Source: Granulicatella elegans (GTDB taxonomy: Bacteria; Bacillota; Bacilli; Lactobacillales; Aerococcaceae). Taken from it: a stretch of 64,000 nt of DNA. The notes beneath the pieces were generated by a model. It had not been told where the DNA came from. It made no database searches and worked only from the letters and a program-made list of their open reading frames with translations. The DNA lies in the NCBI RefSeq assembly GCF_020735385.1, contig NZ_CP085953.1:1674001-1738000 (forward strand), read 5' to 3'. A program made the position numbers and the translations under genes. This document shows, in pieces, positions 45,476 to 56,103 of this stretch (the first letter of the stretch is position 1; every line of letters begins with the position of its first letter).

Positions 45476-45506
45476 AAATAAAGAGACTAGGCTACTGCCC
45501 AGTCTC
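45476..45506 (-). terminator. Terminator of rpoD
   Basis: On the minus strand GAGACTGGGC-agta-GCCTAGTCTC is followed by TTTATTTTT, eight bases after the rpoD stop. Confidence 0.85.
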
Positions 45507-45514
45507 CATCAATA

Positions 45515-46639
45515 CTAGTCTAAGAAATCTTTCAATTGTTTTGAACGACTTGGATGACGTAATTTACGAAGTGCTTTCGCTTCAATTTGACGGATTCTTT
45601 CACGAGTAACTCCAAATACTTGACCTACTTGCTCTAATGTGCGGATTTCTCCATTTTTGTCTAGGCCAAAACGTAAACGTAATACATTTTCTTCACGATC
45701 TGTTAATTGTTCTAATACTTCATCTAATTGTTCTTTTAATAATGCATAAGCTGTATGTTCAGCTGGACTTGTTGCATTATCATCTTCAATAAAGTCTCCT
45801 AAATGTGAATCATCTTCTTCCCCGATTGGAGTTTCTAATGACACTGGTTCTTGAGCAATTTTTAGAATTTCTCTCACTTTTTCTGTTGGTAAATCCATTT
45901 CTGCTCCAATTTCTTCAGGAGTAGGTTCGCGTCCTAAGTCTTGTAATAGTTGTCTTTGGATACGAACTAATTTATTAATTGTTTCTACCATATGAACTGG
46001 AATACGAATCGTACGTGCTTGGTCAGCAATCGCACGAGTAATTGCTTGACGAATCCACCATGTAGCATATGTTGAAAATTTAAACCCTTTTGTATGGTCA
46101 AATTTTTCAACAGCTTTCATTAAGCCCATATTCCCTTCTTGAATTAAATCTAAAAATTGCATTCCACGTCCTACATAACGTTTCGCAATGGATACTACTA
46201 AACGTAAGTTGGCTTCTGCTAATTCTTGTTTTGCTTCTTGATCTCCTTGTTGAATACGTAAAGCAAGGTTTACTTCTTCATCCGCACTTAATAATGGAAC
46301 ACGTCCAATTTCTTTTAAATACATACGAACAGAGTCATTAATTTTTACATTTGACGATAATGCTGTTTCGTCTTCTGTCATTTCCACTTCAGGTTCTTTT
46401 TCAGATTCTGAAGATAATTGACGACTAGTTGGCCCGCCATCTGCATCTACTACACTCACACCAGCATCTTCGAATTGTTGAATTAATTTATCCATTCCTT
46501 CTGCATCTAATTCGTATGGAATCGCAATTTGTGCTGATAAATCATCATATAAAATTTGTCCAAACAATTTTCGTTCTGCTAGTAATTTACTTGTAGCTTC
46601 TTTTAGCGTTTGACCATTCTTATTTTTTTCAACCGTCAT
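45515..46639 (-). CDS. rpoD: Primary sigma factor RpoD (SigA)
   Basis: Housekeeping sigma-70 factor. 374 residues: a short region 1.1 (about 1-95), region 1.2 ([20 protein letters not shown]), region 2 with [37 protein letters not shown], region 3 ([12 protein letters not shown]), and region 4 ending [31 protein letters not shown]. The length matches other Lactobacillales. It follows dnaG by 15 bases, the classical dnaG-rpoD macromolecular-synthesis operon. Confidence 0.97.
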   Translation of the reverse strand: MTVEKNKNGQTLKEATSKLLAERKLFGQILYDDLSAQIAIPYELDAEGMDKLIQQFEDAGVSVVDADGGPTSRQLSSESEKEPEVEMTEDETALSSNVKINDSVRMYLKEIGRVPLLSADEEVNLALRIQQGDQEAKQELAEANLRLVVSIAKRYVGRGMQFLDLIQEGNMGLMKAVEKFDHTKGFKFSTYATWWIRQAITRAIADQARTIRIPVHMVETINKLVRIQRQLLQDLGREPTPEEIGAEMDLPTEKVREILKIAQEPVSLETPIGEEDDSHLGDFIEDDNATSPAEHTAYALLKEQLDEVLEQLTDREENVLRLRFGLDKNGEIRTLEQVGQVFGVTRERIRQIEAKALRKLRHPSRSKQLKDFLD

Positions 46640-46654
46640 CCACTATTCCTCCAT

Positions 46655-48484
46655 TCATGATTTTTTTAATTGTTTCTGAATATTGACTAACTCTATCATC
46701 AATTGATTGGCTCTTGTTGCATCATTTGATAATTGAGCTTCTTTCATTTCTTGCAAACATCTTTGATACTGTTGTTTTAAATCTTCTTTTCTTGATAAAA
46801 AATACATTAAGTCATGAATCTCTTTTTCCGTACATTCTTGTGGCATTTCTAGCCATTCAATCATCGATAATAAATTACGATTCACGGTATCCGATTCATC
46901 TAAAAAATTCATAAATTCTTGAACAAGTAACTCTTCAAGATGTTGCTCACGATAACTTTTCAACAAAATATAAAATTGTTGATAGTCAACAAAAGGAAAT
47001 TCGAACTCTTCATCTTCCCTTAATAAATAACTCCATGCTTCCGGAGAATGTAACAGACGATAGAGAAGTTGTTTCTGAGAAATTTCCATCGGACTTTCCT
47101 GAGAAATTTTTACAGAACTTGTTGTCCACTGTCTTGTTGATTGAGAAGATTGTTGCTTAAATTTTCTCTGAGCAAAATAAACTTGACTAGAAAGTAAATC
47201 AACCGAAATTCCAAACTCATCCGATAATGATTTTATCGCAAACTCACGCTCAATAGGTTTAGAAATTTTTGCTAACTCCAGTGTCATTTGTTCTAAAAAT
47301 TGCACTTTCTCTCGTTCAATTTCTAAGCGATATTGTTTTGAAAAATATCGTTTTTTAAACTGAAAAACAGATTCCGTATAATGAAACAATTGTTCTAAAT
47401 AAGCTTCCGCTCCTCTTTGCTGGATAAACTCATCTGGATCTTTTCCAGCATCTAAAGACAAAATTGAAATCGTTAAAGATGAATTTTCTTGCAATAATTC
47501 AATCGCCCGATTTGTTGCATCCAATCCCGCTCTATCACTATCATAGGCAATAATAATTTCATTTGCCACTCTCGATAAGATTTGAATTTGTTCTTTTGTT
47601 AATGAGGTGCCCATGGATGCTACCCCATTTTTTGCACCGGCTTGCCAAGAAGCAATGACATCCATATAACCTTCATATAAGACAACTTGTCCTGATTTAC
47701 GAATCGCTGATTTGGCTAAATCATAATTGAACAAGAACTGTCGCTTATTGAAGATAGGAGTTTCTGAACTATTTAAGTATTTAGCTTCTTGTTCATCACC
47801 CATTTCCTCATCCTGTGGTAATATTCGACCAGAAAAAGCAATCACTTTTCCTTGTTCATTTCGAAGAGGAATCATGATTCGATGATAAAATCGATCGATA
47901 AAATCATCATTTCTTGAAATGAATAATCCTGATTCTTCCATCTGTTGAGGTGTTAATGGAATTTGTTTGATTAAATTCGTCACATACGTGCGATCTTTTA
48001 ATGCAAGTCCCATTTTAAATGTTTGAATGGTTTCTAATGTATATCCTCTATTTTGTAGATAATCTAATGCTTTTTCACCGCCACGTGTTTGTAATAACAC
48101 ATGTTGATAAAATTCAGCCGCTTTTTCATGTGCTGTTATGAGCGGTTGATGCGTATCTTGAACAGATGGTTTAGAAACCGAATATTTATTATCAAATGGA
48201 ATTTGTGCTAATTCTGCAACTTTTGCTACAGATTCAACAAAAGAAAGTCCTTCGATTTCTGCTATAAAAGAAAAAATAGATCCTCCTCTACCACAACTAA
48301 AGCAATGATAGAGTTGCTTTTCCTCTGTTACTGAAAAGGAAGGTGTGCGCTCATCATGAAAAGGACAATGGCCAAAATAATTCTTTCCTCGTTTTTTCAA
48401 AGAAACATACTGACTAATAATATCCACAATATTTACTTGTGATTGAATCTGATTCAGTGTTTCTTCAGGAATAACTTGACTCAT
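46655..48484 (-). CDS. dnaG: DNA primase
   Basis: Makes RNA primers at the replication fork. The 609-residue protein has the N-terminal zinc ribbon (CPFHDERTPSFSVTEEKQLYHCFSCGRGGS), the TOPRIM core (about 255-345) with VLYEGYMDVIASWQAGAKNGVASMG and IIAYDSDRAGLDA, and a helicase-interaction C-terminal domain (about 450-609). AAAGGAGGCAGTTTT precedes the ATG. It is first gene of dnaG-rpoD under a sigma-A promoter. Confidence 0.96.
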   Translation of the reverse strand: MSQVIPEETLNQIQSQVNIVDIISQYVSLKKRGKNYFGHCPFHDERTPSFSVTEEKQLYHCFSCGRGGSIFSFIAEIEGLSFVESVAKVAELAQIPFDNKYSVSKPSVQDTHQPLITAHEKAAEFYQHVLLQTRGGEKALDYLQNRGYTLETIQTFKMGLALKDRTYVTNLIKQIPLTPQQMEESGLFISRNDDFIDRFYHRIMIPLRNEQGKVIAFSGRILPQDEEMGDEQEAKYLNSSETPIFNKRQFLFNYDLAKSAIRKSGQVVLYEGYMDVIASWQAGAKNGVASMGTSLTKEQIQILSRVANEIIIAYDSDRAGLDATNRAIELLQENSSLTISILSLDAGKDPDEFIQQRGAEAYLEQLFHYTESVFQFKKRYFSKQYRLEIEREKVQFLEQMTLELAKISKPIEREFAIKSLSDEFGISVDLLSSQVYFAQRKFKQQSSQSTRQWTTSSVKISQESPMEISQKQLLYRLLHSPEAWSYLLREDEEFEFPFVDYQQFYILLKSYREQHLEELLVQEFMNFLDESDTVNRNLLSMIEWLEMPQECTEKEIHDLMYFLSRKEDLKQQYQRCLQEMKEAQLSNDATRANQLMIELVNIQKQLKKS

Positions 48485-48558
48485 AAAACTGCCTCCTTTT
48501 CCTGAAATATTAAGGAACTTCTCCTAACACGCCTAATATCCCTAATAATACAGGATAT

Positions 48559-48587
48559 ATAATATCATCAAATGAAAATTGTTTCAA
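48559..48587 (-). promoter_or_regulatory. Promoter of dnaG-rpoD
   Basis: On the minus strand TTGAAA (48582-48587), 17 bases and TATTAT (48559-48564) lie about 75 bases before dnaG. The leader between contains a small inverted repeat GGAGAAGTTCC of unclear role. Confidence 0.7.
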
Positions 48588-48681
48588 CTAATTTTACTTT
48601 TCTTTTAAAAATAAAAATAAGAGGGCAAAAATGGGGCAAACTTTTGTCATTTTTCAATTTTGAGCTAGTTTTGACAAAAAA

Positions 48682-48719
48682 TAAAAACCCAAGAATGCAA
48701 TAATACCGCAATTCTTGGG
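48682..48719 (-). terminator. Terminator of rpsD
   Basis: On the minus strand CCCAAGAATtgc pairs with gcATTCTTGGG and is followed by TTTTTATTTTTT, about 20 bases after the rpsD stop. Confidence 0.9.
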
Positions 48720-48741
48720 CTACAGCTAGTATAAAAAATGA

Positions 48742-49353
48742 CTAGCCTAATTTGTTATAATATTCAACGATGAATGATTCGTCAATATCAGATGTTAACT
48801 CATCACGTAATGGTAGACGGTTTAATGAACCTTCTAATTTTTCTTCATCAAATGTAACAAATTCTGGACGACCATATAAAGATTCTAAAGATTCTTTAAT
48901 GATTGTTAAGTTACGTGATTTTTCACGAACACCAACAACATCTCCAACTTGTACTTGGAATGAAGGGATATCTACACGTTTACCATTTACAGTAACGTGA
49001 CCGTGGTTTACTAATTGACGAGCTTGACGACGAGTTGAAGCTAATCCTAAGCGGTAAACTACGTTATCTAAACGTTGTTCTAGAAGGATCATGAAGTTTT
49101 CACCATGTTTACCTTCTTTAATTTTGCCAGCTTTTTTGAATAAAGTAGCAAATTGACGTTCGTTCATACCATACATATGACGTAATTTTTGTTTTTCTTG
49201 TAATTGTTGACCATACTCAGATAATTTACTACGGTTATTTGGTCCGTGTTGACCTGGTGCGTATGGACGACGAGCGATTTCTTTTCCTGTTCCTGAAAGT
49301 GAAATGCCTAAACGACGAGATAACTTCCAGCTTGGTCCAGTGTAACGTGACAT
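48742..49353 (-). CDS. rpsD: 30S ribosomal protein S4
   Basis: Primary 16S rRNA-binding protein of the small subunit. 203 residues starting [25 protein letters not shown], with the S4 RNA-binding domain (about 93-150, [37 protein letters not shown]). The zinc-binding Cys set found in some S4 paralogues is absent. The start is the ATG eight bases after GGAGG. Monogenic, with a leader resembling S4 autoregulatory leaders. Confidence 0.97.
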   Translation of the reverse strand: MSRYTGPSWKLSRRLGISLSGTGKEIARRPYAPGQHGPNNRSKLSEYGQQLQEKQKLRHMYGMNERQFATLFKKAGKIKEGKHGENFMILLEQRLDNVVYRLGLASTRRQARQLVNHGHVTVNGKRVDIPSFQVQVGDVVGVREKSRNLTIIKESLESLYGRPEFVTFDEEKLEGSLNRLPLRDELTSDIDESFIVEYYNKLG

Positions 49354-49394
49354 TGAACATTCCTCCAATAATAAAAAATTTTTTTGGAGTAAAA

Positions 49395-49505
49395 TAATTG
49401 CGAAACAGTAGATTCGTGCAGTCTCTACTAGGGTTCACCTTTGCAGCCGTGGTTACTACCTTCCTCTTAATGGATAGGACTGTTGACGAGCTTCTCTTAT
49501 TTCTG
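49395..49505 (-). promoter_or_regulatory. Ribosomal protein S4 autoregulatory leader
   Basis: On the minus strand the rpsD 5' region holds AAGCTCGTCAACAGTCCTATCC, GGTAGTAACCACGGCTGCAAAGGTGAACC and GTAGAGACTGCACGAATCTAC. These are structured, GC-richer segments like the firmicute rpsD leaders through which S4 represses its own mRNA. Boundaries are approximate. Confidence 0.7.
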
Positions 49506-49562
49506 CTGCATATTTTACACAAAAATTATTTTATCAGATGTTTGAATAAAATGCAAACTATT

Positions 49563-50312
49563 TTATACGATTTCTTCCCATTCCATTTGAATATTCGCAC
49601 ATCGATTTCCATCTTGCGAAATTAAATGATACGTTTGTTTTCTCTTTTGATTTTCTTCCCATAAAGTAAAACACGAAATCGTTGATTCTGGTAATACTTC
49701 TTTTTCGTATTTAATGACAACTTGTTTCAACTGATGCCTATTAAAATACTCCATTCCTAATTCACTAAAAGCAAAATCAAAGTAACGAGCATTATTGACG
49801 TGGAGATTAGCATCAATATCATGGATTCGTATTTTGTATTCTCCCGTTTTAGCATCTGAAAAATCTTTTTTAGGAATTCGAGTTGCTTTTCTCATTTCTT
49901 TTCCGATTGATAGTGGATATTCCAACACAACTTCTTCATCTATTGAAACAATTTTACGTACCTTCATATCAAGCATTGCAAATGTCGTAATACATTCAAA
50001 CAACTCTTCTCTTTCTTTTGAAAGAATGCGATATTCACGGTAAGTAAAAAATTTATTGTAGCTAATCGCTTGTGTTTCAATAATGACTTCTTCGTCTACT
50101 TTTGGCATTCGATGAATCGAAATTTCATGTCGAATCACGATCCATGTATAGCCTTTTTCATAAATCAAGTTGGGATTTTCTAATTGTTGTTGTTGCTTTC
50201 TAGAAGCTAACATCATCATTCCTAAAGCTTGACTTAATAGTAAATTTCCATTCCAATCACATTCATAAGGAAGAATAGTACGCTCTATTTTGCAAATTAC
50301 ATCAACCGTCAT
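49563..50312 (-). CDS. Acyl-ACP thioesterase (FatA/FatB-like)
   Basis: Hydrolyses acyl-ACP to release free fatty acids. The 249-residue double-hotdog protein has a first domain with GYTWIVIRHEISIHRMPKVDEEVIIETQAIS and a second beginning DIDANLHVNNARYFDFAFSELG. In the second, the Asn and His of the NxH-type catalytic site can be recognised. Bacterial members are common in Lactobacillales. AGGGAGCT precedes the ATG. It is separated from the downstream S4 leader by only a short gap and from the unknown gene upstream by nine bases. Confidence 0.85.
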   Translation of the reverse strand: MTVDVICKIERTILPYECDWNGNLLLSQALGMMMLASRKQQQQLENPNLIYEKGYTWIVIRHEISIHRMPKVDEEVIIETQAISYNKFFTYREYRILSKEREELFECITTFAMLDMKVRKIVSIDEEVVLEYPLSIGKEMRKATRIPKKDFSDAKTGEYKIRIHDIDANLHVNNARYFDFAFSELGMEYFNRHQLKQVVIKYEKEVLPESTISCFTLWEENQKRKQTYHLISQDGNRCANIQMEWEEIV

Positions 50313-50321
50313 AGCTCCCTC

Positions 50322-50915
50322 CTATAAATTCCAAATATCTTCACTATCTTCATTTAATACCGATACAATTTCTCCTTTGTGGAAAATCACAATTGTATCT
50401 GTTGGTAAGTGCATCATATCATAAAAACTTGGATAATCAGGGAAAATTTCATAAGCTTTTGCTCCTGATAATGGTTGAGATTCAATTTCTTGATCAACTG
50501 GCGCTACATACCATGTTTCATCATCAAAACGATGCGCATAAAAATCTTCTACTTCAAATGTATGATTTGCAATAATAACAGGACTATCAAAACGGAACGG
50601 AACTAACTTCCCTAATGTTTTCGTACGTTTCCCTGCTTTAAATGTTTTTTGAACAATCTCTAAGAAATAACTACAATCTGTAATCCACTCCTCTAATTGT
50701 TTTTGTTCATAATTTGGAACACAAACATGATACTCATTTTCAATGGAAACAACTTTAATATCTCCGTAATGAATTGGAATCAGTTCATTTAATTCTTCTA
50801 AATTTTCTTCAAAATAATCTTCTACAATCGTTAATAAATCTTCTGCTTCTTTTTGGTAAGCCTCTTTTGCTTCTACAATAAATAAACATTCTTGAATTGT
50901 TCTCGTAAATTTCAT
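50322..50915 (-). CDS. Conserved-looking cytosolic protein of unknown function
   Basis: Not recognised. 197 residues, strongly acidic (EDYFEENLEELNELIPIHYGD; tail VLNEDSEDIWNL), without membrane segments or signal peptide. A second half contains TWYVAPVDQEIESQPLSGAKAYEIFPDYPSFYDMM, which suggests a compact globular domain. AAGGAGTGATGAA precedes the ATG. It is the first gene of a two-gene unit with the thioesterase and is divergent from mvaA, but shares no visible functional link. Confidence 0.7.
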   Translation of the reverse strand: MKFTRTIQECLFIVEAKEAYQKEAEDLLTIVEDYFEENLEELNELIPIHYGDIKVVSIENEYHVCVPNYEQKQLEEWITDCSYFLEIVQKTFKAGKRTKTLGKLVPFRFDSPVIIANHTFEVEDFYAHRFDDETWYVAPVDQEIESQPLSGAKAYEIFPDYPSFYDMMHLPTDTIVIFHKGEIVSVLNEDSEDIWNL

Positions 50916-50990
50916 TTCATCACTCCTTGTATTCTAGTATACAGTATTTGAAACATTTTTTCTTGTATCTTCCCCTCTTCCTGATAAATT

Positions 50991-50999
50991 TGTTATACT
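50991..50999 (+). promoter_or_regulatory. Extended -10 promoter of mvaA
   Basis: TGTTATACT lies 23 bases before the mvaA ATG and matches the TGnTATAnT extended -10 form. Confidence 0.5.
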
Positions 51000-51022
51000 A
51001 GAATCAACTAAGGGGGCTTATT

Positions 51023-52306
51023 ATGAACGAGCATTTATTTTATAAATTTTATCAAAAAACACCACTAGAAAGAAAAAATATTTTAACAAACTTATCTCAT
51101 TTATCAGATGAAAAAAAATCAAACTTATTAGATGGATTTAACTTACCAGAGTCAATAGCCAATCAAATGATTGAAAATCAAATCGGACTATATGACATAC
51201 CACTTGGAATTGTTCCTGAAGTTATCGTAAATGGTAAAACTTATACCGTTCCTATGGTAACAGAAGAACCTTCCGTCATTGCTGCAGCAAGTAATGGCTG
51301 TAAAATGATTCATCGTTCTGGGGGATTTACTACTACTCAAGAAAAGAGAGAAATGATTGGTGAAATTGCGATATATGATTCCCCATATTCTATTGAAGAA
51401 ATAAAGGAAAAACTTTCAAAGGAAATCGAACGTTTATTTTCTATTGCTTATGAAGCTCACCCTTCCATTGTCAAACGTGGTGGTGGAATTCAATCAATTT
51501 GGGTAGAAGAAAAACAACATCCGAATCATACGTTTTATGTATTTTATATTTCTGTAGATACAAAGGAAGCAATGGGGGCAAATATTTTAAACACCATTTT
51601 AGAAGCTCTAGTTTCTCCTATTGAAACTTTCACAAAAGGAACTTGTATTATGGCAATTTTATCAAATCTAGCAACGCATTCCGTTGTCAAGACTACATGC
51701 CGTATTCCTCTTGAAAATTTAGAAACAAAGACAATCTCAGGGGAAGAAATTGCCCGTAGAATTGAAATTGCCAGCGAACTATCCCAAGTCGATGCTTATC
51801 GTGCGGCAACTCATAATAAAGGAATTATGAATGGAATTGATGCAGTCGTTATTGCAACTGGAAATGATTGGCGAGCGATTGAAGCTGGTGCACATGCATA
51901 TGCAACTCTTAACGGAATTTATCAACCATTTAGTCAATGGTACATCCATGATGATAAGGAATTAGTAGGAACATTAAGTATTCCAATGCCGATTGGAACT
52001 GTTGGAGGTTCAATTTCCATTCATCCTGCTGCTCAATTTGCTCATGAATTATTGATGAATCCATCCGCTAAAGAACTAGCTTCTATTATTGCTTCTATTG
52101 GTTTAGCACAAAATTTTGCTGCATTAAAAGCATTAGTAACCGATGGGATTCAAAAAGGTCATATGAACTTACAAGTAAAATCTCTAGCTTTAACGGCTGG
52201 CGCAACAGAAGAAGAAATCCCTCAAATTGTACAACTATTGAAAGAACAAAAACATTTTAATTTAGAAACCGTTCAAAATATTTTAACCACTATTAGAAAA
52301 CGATAA
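51023..52306 (+). CDS. mvaA: Hydroxymethylglutaryl-CoA reductase (class II, mevalonate pathway)
   Basis: Makes mevalonate from HMG-CoA for isoprenoids. The 427-residue class II reductase has the substrate loop MVTEEPSVIAAASNGCKMI (catalytic Glu), IMNGIDAVVIATGNDWRAIEAGAHAYA with the catalytic Lys nearby (THNKG), and SIPMPIGTVGGSISIHP. The C-terminal His of the flap is in QKGHMNLQVKSLAL. Unlike enterococcal MvaE, there is no fused acetoacetyl-CoA thiolase. AAGGGGG precedes the start. It stands alone; a long hairpin follows. Its product line leads to the uppS substrate. Confidence 0.93.
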   Translation: MNEHLFYKFYQKTPLERKNILTNLSHLSDEKKSNLLDGFNLPESIANQMIENQIGLYDIPLGIVPEVIVNGKTYTVPMVTEEPSVIAAASNGCKMIHRSGGFTTTQEKREMIGEIAIYDSPYSIEEIKEKLSKEIERLFSIAYEAHPSIVKRGGGIQSIWVEEKQHPNHTFYVFYISVDTKEAMGANILNTILEALVSPIETFTKGTCIMAILSNLATHSVVKTTCRIPLENLETKTISGEEIARRIEIASELSQVDAYRAATHNKGIMNGIDAVVIATGNDWRAIEAGAHAYATLNGIYQPFSQWYIHDDKELVGTLSIPMPIGTVGGSISIHPAAQFAHELLMNPSAKELASIIASIGLAQNFAALKALVTDGIQKGHMNLQVKSLALTAGATEEEIPQIVQLLKEQKHFNLETVQNILTTIRKR

Positions 52307-52350
52307 AGAATAATCTTTTGTTTTATTCGTTCTCTTGTTTATTCATATAA

Positions 52351-52440
52351 AAAAGAAAAAGATTTTTCGCCGTAGCAATGGTACTAGAAGCTGAATGACA
52401 GCTTCTAGTACCATTGCTACCTCAGAAAAATCTTTTGTTT
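52351..52440. repeat. Nested hairpin element, copy D (no core)
   Basis: Outer arms AAAAGATTTTTC and GAAAAATCTTTT enclose a 22-bp perfect inner hairpin (52372-52420, loop AATGA). Layout and the GCC-GTA junction resemble the 3' half of copies B and C, but the GGAC core is missing. It separates convergent mvaA and apt and has T-rich ends both ways, so it can act as a bidirectional terminator. Confidence 0.85.
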
Positions 52441-52966
52441 ATCTTTCGTCTTCTGTATATTCCATCAATGTAAAGATGTCATACCCTTCAATCTTTTCAC
52501 GACCTTTTAAGTCAGTTAATTCCACTAAGAATGCTAAACCGACTACTTCTCCGCCTAATTTTTCAACTAATTTTGCACAAGCATCCATTGTTCCACCTGT
52601 CGCTAATAAGTCATCACAAATTAATACTTTTTGGCCTGGTTTTACAGCATCTTTATGTAAATGTAATTCTGCAGTACCATATTCTAAATCATATTCTACA
52701 GAAACTGTTTCACGAGGTAATTTACCTTTTTTACGAGCAGGTGCAAAACCAATTCCTAATTCATAAGCAACAGGACATCCAACGATAAATCCACGAGCTT
52801 CAGGACCAACAATCATATCAGCTCCTTTACTTTTCGCATAATCTACGATTTGTTGTGTCGCATATTGGTATGCTTTCCCATCTGCCATTAAAGGAGAGAT
52901 ATCTCTAAAAATAATTCCTTCTTTAGGATAGTTTGGTACACTTGCAATATAATTTTTTAAATTCAT
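52439..52966 (-). CDS. apt: Adenine phosphoribosyltransferase
   Basis: Salvages adenine to AMP. About 175 residues with the N-terminal [25 protein letters not shown], the PRPP loop [26 protein letters not shown], and [20 protein letters not shown]. The start is the ATG seven bases after GGAGG; the nine upstream codons overlap the end of recJ. The recJ-apt order is conserved in Firmicutes and both are likely cotranscribed. Confidence 0.95.
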   Translation of the reverse strand: MNLKNYIASVPNYPKEGIIFRDISPLMADGKAYQYATQQIVDYAKSKGADMIVGPEARGFIVGCPVAYELGIGFAPARKKGKLPRETVSVEYDLEYGTAELHLHKDAVKPGQKVLICDDLLATGGTMDACAKLVEKLGGEVVGLAFLVELTDLKGREKIEGYDIFTLMEYTEDER

Positions 52967-52968
52967 GT

Positions 52969-55284
52969 TTATTCCTCCATATTTGTCAGCCAATTTGTTA
53001 ATTCAGAAAATTGACTATAGATAAATACTCTTTCGAGCCAAAGTTCTTCTTGCAATTGTTTCATTAAGGTAGACTGCATTAAATCCATTGATGTCGATTC
53101 TGGATTTAATCTTAAACAGCCGTTTTCTATTATAACAAATTTTAATTCAAAAAACACTTTTAAAATCACTTTAAATTGATCTAATGGAATTTTCAAATAA
53201 GTAGCTAATTTTCCTGTTTTTTCATTATAAGGTACATTAGAATGTGTTTTTAAATATTGATAAACAGCCACAAATCTTTCCCTTGTCGGAATCCCCATTG
53301 TCATAATTGATTTTTGCGTATACGCAATGATATACATTTTTTGCGTATAGGAGTGTTTACGAAATTCTTGAATCACTTCTTTAGATTGCGGACAATCAAA
53401 TAATACAATCGATTCAAACTCTGCTTTTTTTTCTTCTTTTATCCATTCTTCCATCGAAAAGACTTTAGAACTTGTATCAATTCTTACACTCACTAATGGT
53501 TTAAGAGCATCTCTTTCCACTAAATAAGCCGCTCTCTTCACCGATAGATGCTCTGGGCGAATTTTATTGGTACGCCAATCGAAAATTAATGCATCTTTAA
53601 CAGCAATATCTTTTAACATTAATTGAGACAAACGATTTTGTTGCCATTCATTAATTTCTAAAGTTCCAACGACTTCAACGTCTGCTTGAAGATTTAAACT
53701 ATCCGCCCATTCTCCTTTATTAAACATTAAAGCCTGTAACTGATTCTGTTCAGAATTTAACGTTAATTTTAAATGCTGTTGTTGAGCTCCAATCTTTTGT
53801 TTTTGACCTACTGTTACGGAACTAATTTTAAAAATCGGTTCAGCATTATTTGTTCCATAAGGTTTTAACGCTTGAAGAGCATCAATAAACTCAACACTTA
53901 CTTGAGAAAGTGATAATTCTTCTTCAATAGTGATCACTTTTTCCTCTTCAAATAATTCAGGATGTTGTTTCGCATAAGTCTCAATAGCTTCCATAAATCC
54001 TGGTAGCATCACTGTTTCAATACTGAGTCCAGCCGCCATATGATGTCCACCAAATTTAGCTAAAGTATCTTGGCAAGTGGATAATGCAGCATAGAGATTA
54101 AACTGTGCACAAGATCTTGCAGAACCTTTTGCCATTAATCCATCTGATTGAATTCCTAAAACAATTGTCGGCTTTTGTAATTGTTCTACAATTCTACTTG
54201 CAACAATTCCTAATACACCTTCATGCCAATTAGATTGAGCTAATACTAACACTTTGTGATTCATTTGTGCTTTGGCTAATTCCAATGCTTCGGCTGTAAT
54301 ATCATCTACAAATTGTTTTCTCTTAGAATTTTCTTGTTGCATTAAAGTCACAACTTCTTGAGAAACTTCATCGTCAAAAGTTGTAAAGAGCACTACTCCT
54401 GGAGTCGCATCTCCAAGTCTTCCAAGAGCATTTAAACAAGGACCAATTTGAAATCCTATTGTTTTCTCATCGATGGTACCAGGAGTTAATTGTAATTCTT
54501 GGAATAAGTAACTTAACCCAATTCTTTCTGTTTGATTTAATTGTTGTAAACCTAACTTTACTAAACTACGATTTTCATCTGTTAAGCTAACAAGATCTGC
54601 GATTGTTCCAATACAAGCAATTTCAGCTAATTCAACAGGAAGTTCGCCTAATAATGCATGCGCTAATTTAAAAGCAACTCCTGCTCCAGATAAATCTCCA
54701 AATGGATATTCACCATCTGGATGGCGAGGATGAATCACTGCATAAGCTTTAGGGAGAACAGGAGGAATCTCATGGTGATCTGTTACAATGACATCACATT
54801 GTTGACTCATTGCCCATTCAACACTTTCATGAGCAGCAATTCCACAGTCAACCGTTATAATTAAAGAAACTCCTTTTTCAAGATACTCTTCAAAAACACG
54901 AATATTCGGACCATATCCATCTATAAAACGATTTGGTAAATAATATTCAACTTGTGCTCCCATCATTTCTAACGTTTCGTATAATACCGCTGTACTAGTA
55001 ATACCGTCCGCATCATAGTCCCCGAATATTAAAATACTTTCATCCGTTTCAATCGCTTGTTGGATTCGTTGAATCGCTTTTTCCATATCATACATTAAAT
55101 ATGGATCATGCCATAATGATGGTGAAGATGATAGAAATTCTTGAATTTGTTCCTCAGTTTGATATCCTCTTCTCCTACAAATTTGAATCAACAAAGGAGA
55201 AAGACCTAATTCTTTCGCAATTTCCTTAGAACTTTCCTCTATCTCTTTATTCATTAAATTCCATTTAGCATTTGCAAAAGACAT
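52969..55284 (-). CDS. recJ: Single-strand DNA exonuclease RecJ
   Basis: 5'-3' exonuclease of recombination and mismatch repair. The 771-residue protein shows the DHH motifs [40 protein letters not shown] (DHH), and the DHHA1 region with [15 protein letters not shown] (here [13 protein letters not shown]). An OB domain and a C-terminal extension of about 200 residues follow, as in Gram-positive RecJ. GGAGGTGATAGG precedes the ATG. Confidence 0.95.
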   Translation of the reverse strand: MSFANAKWNLMNKEIEESSKEIAKELGLSPLLIQICRRRGYQTEEQIQEFLSSSPSLWHDPYLMYDMEKAIQRIQQAIETDESILIFGDYDADGITSTAVLYETLEMMGAQVEYYLPNRFIDGYGPNIRVFEEYLEKGVSLIITVDCGIAAHESVEWAMSQQCDVIVTDHHEIPPVLPKAYAVIHPRHPDGEYPFGDLSGAGVAFKLAHALLGELPVELAEIACIGTIADLVSLTDENRSLVKLGLQQLNQTERIGLSYLFQELQLTPGTIDEKTIGFQIGPCLNALGRLGDATPGVVLFTTFDDEVSQEVVTLMQQENSKRKQFVDDITAEALELAKAQMNHKVLVLAQSNWHEGVLGIVASRIVEQLQKPTIVLGIQSDGLMAKGSARSCAQFNLYAALSTCQDTLAKFGGHHMAAGLSIETVMLPGFMEAIETYAKQHPELFEEEKVITIEEELSLSQVSVEFIDALQALKPYGTNNAEPIFKISSVTVGQKQKIGAQQQHLKLTLNSEQNQLQALMFNKGEWADSLNLQADVEVVGTLEINEWQQNRLSQLMLKDIAVKDALIFDWRTNKIRPEHLSVKRAAYLVERDALKPLVSVRIDTSSKVFSMEEWIKEEKKAEFESIVLFDCPQSKEVIQEFRKHSYTQKMYIIAYTQKSIMTMGIPTRERFVAVYQYLKTHSNVPYNEKTGKLATYLKIPLDQFKVILKVFFELKFVIIENGCLRLNPESTSMDLMQSTLMKQLQEELWLERVFIYSQFSELTNWLTNMEE

Positions 55285-55301
55285 CCTATCACCTCCAGAA
55301 C

Positions 55302-56102
55302 TTATTTTTTATTAAATAATTTTAAAATACTCATGTCTCCAATTTTTGGAAAACAAAAATTTAATTTTGCTGCAAAATTCATACTATATGGTAAATTCAC
55401 TTCTCTTTTTTGAAGTTTCATTCCTTGAACAATTTTTCTTGCCACTTCCTCACTTGTTAAAACATACTTAGAAATACTTGCTAAATATTTTCCTGTTGGT
55501 TCTGCTTTTTCAAAAAATTGAGTAGCTATTGGTCCAGGATTGACCGTCATTACATGAATGCCTTGTTCTTTTAATTCTAATCGTAAAGCATTAGAATAAC
55601 CTAATACGCCAAATTTCGATGCAGAATAAACGGATGTTTTAGGTGTTGCTGTTTTCCCTGCTTGAGAAGCAATTTGTACAAACATTCCTGATTTTTTCTG
55701 AATAAATTTTGGAAGAAAATGTTGAGTCATTTGAATTAAAGTATATAAATTCAATTGTAACATCTCTTCAATTTCTTCTTTTGATAAATCAACTGCTTGT
55801 TTTAAATAGCCTCTTCCTGCATTATTAATGACTACATCTACATCAATAGATTGTATTTTTTCTAATAGCAATTCTACTTCATTTGCATTCGATAAATCAC
55901 AAGCATAATAATAAACTGGTTGATTTGTCCATTGTTGGCATGTATTGGCTACTTGTTGTAAAACTTCTTCACGTCTTGCCACTAATATTAAACCGGCTTG
56001 TTGTTTGGCACATTCATAAGCTAATTGCTCGCCTAAGCCTCCACTAGCACCTGTAATGAATACCATTTTCCCATTTATTGAAAACTGTTCACGTTTTACC
56101 AT
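55302..56102 (-). CDS. Short-chain dehydrogenase/reductase (YqjQ-like)
   Basis: NAD(P)-dependent oxidoreductase of unknown substrate. About 266 residues: glycine-rich cofactor loop VFITGASGGLGEQLAYECAK, VVINNAGRGYLKQ, catalytic Ser and Tyr-Lys (QIASQAGKTATPKTSVYSASKFGVLGYS) and NPGPIATQFFEKA. The start is the ATG just after the rnz stop, preceded by GGAAG. The rnz-SDR-recJ-apt order is common in Lactobacillales. Confidence 0.9.
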   Translation of the reverse strand: MVKREQFSINGKMVFITGASGGLGEQLAYECAKQQAGLILVARREEVLQQVANTCQQWTNQPVYYYACDLSNANEVELLLEKIQSIDVDVVINNAGRGYLKQAVDLSKEEIEEMLQLNLYTLIQMTQHFLPKFIQKKSGMFVQIASQAGKTATPKTSVYSASKFGVLGYSNALRLELKEQGIHVMTVNPGPIATQFFEKAEPTGKYLASISKYVLTSEEVARKIVQGMKLQKREVNLPYSMNFAAKLNFCFPKIGDMSILKLFNKK

Positions 56103-56103
56103 A

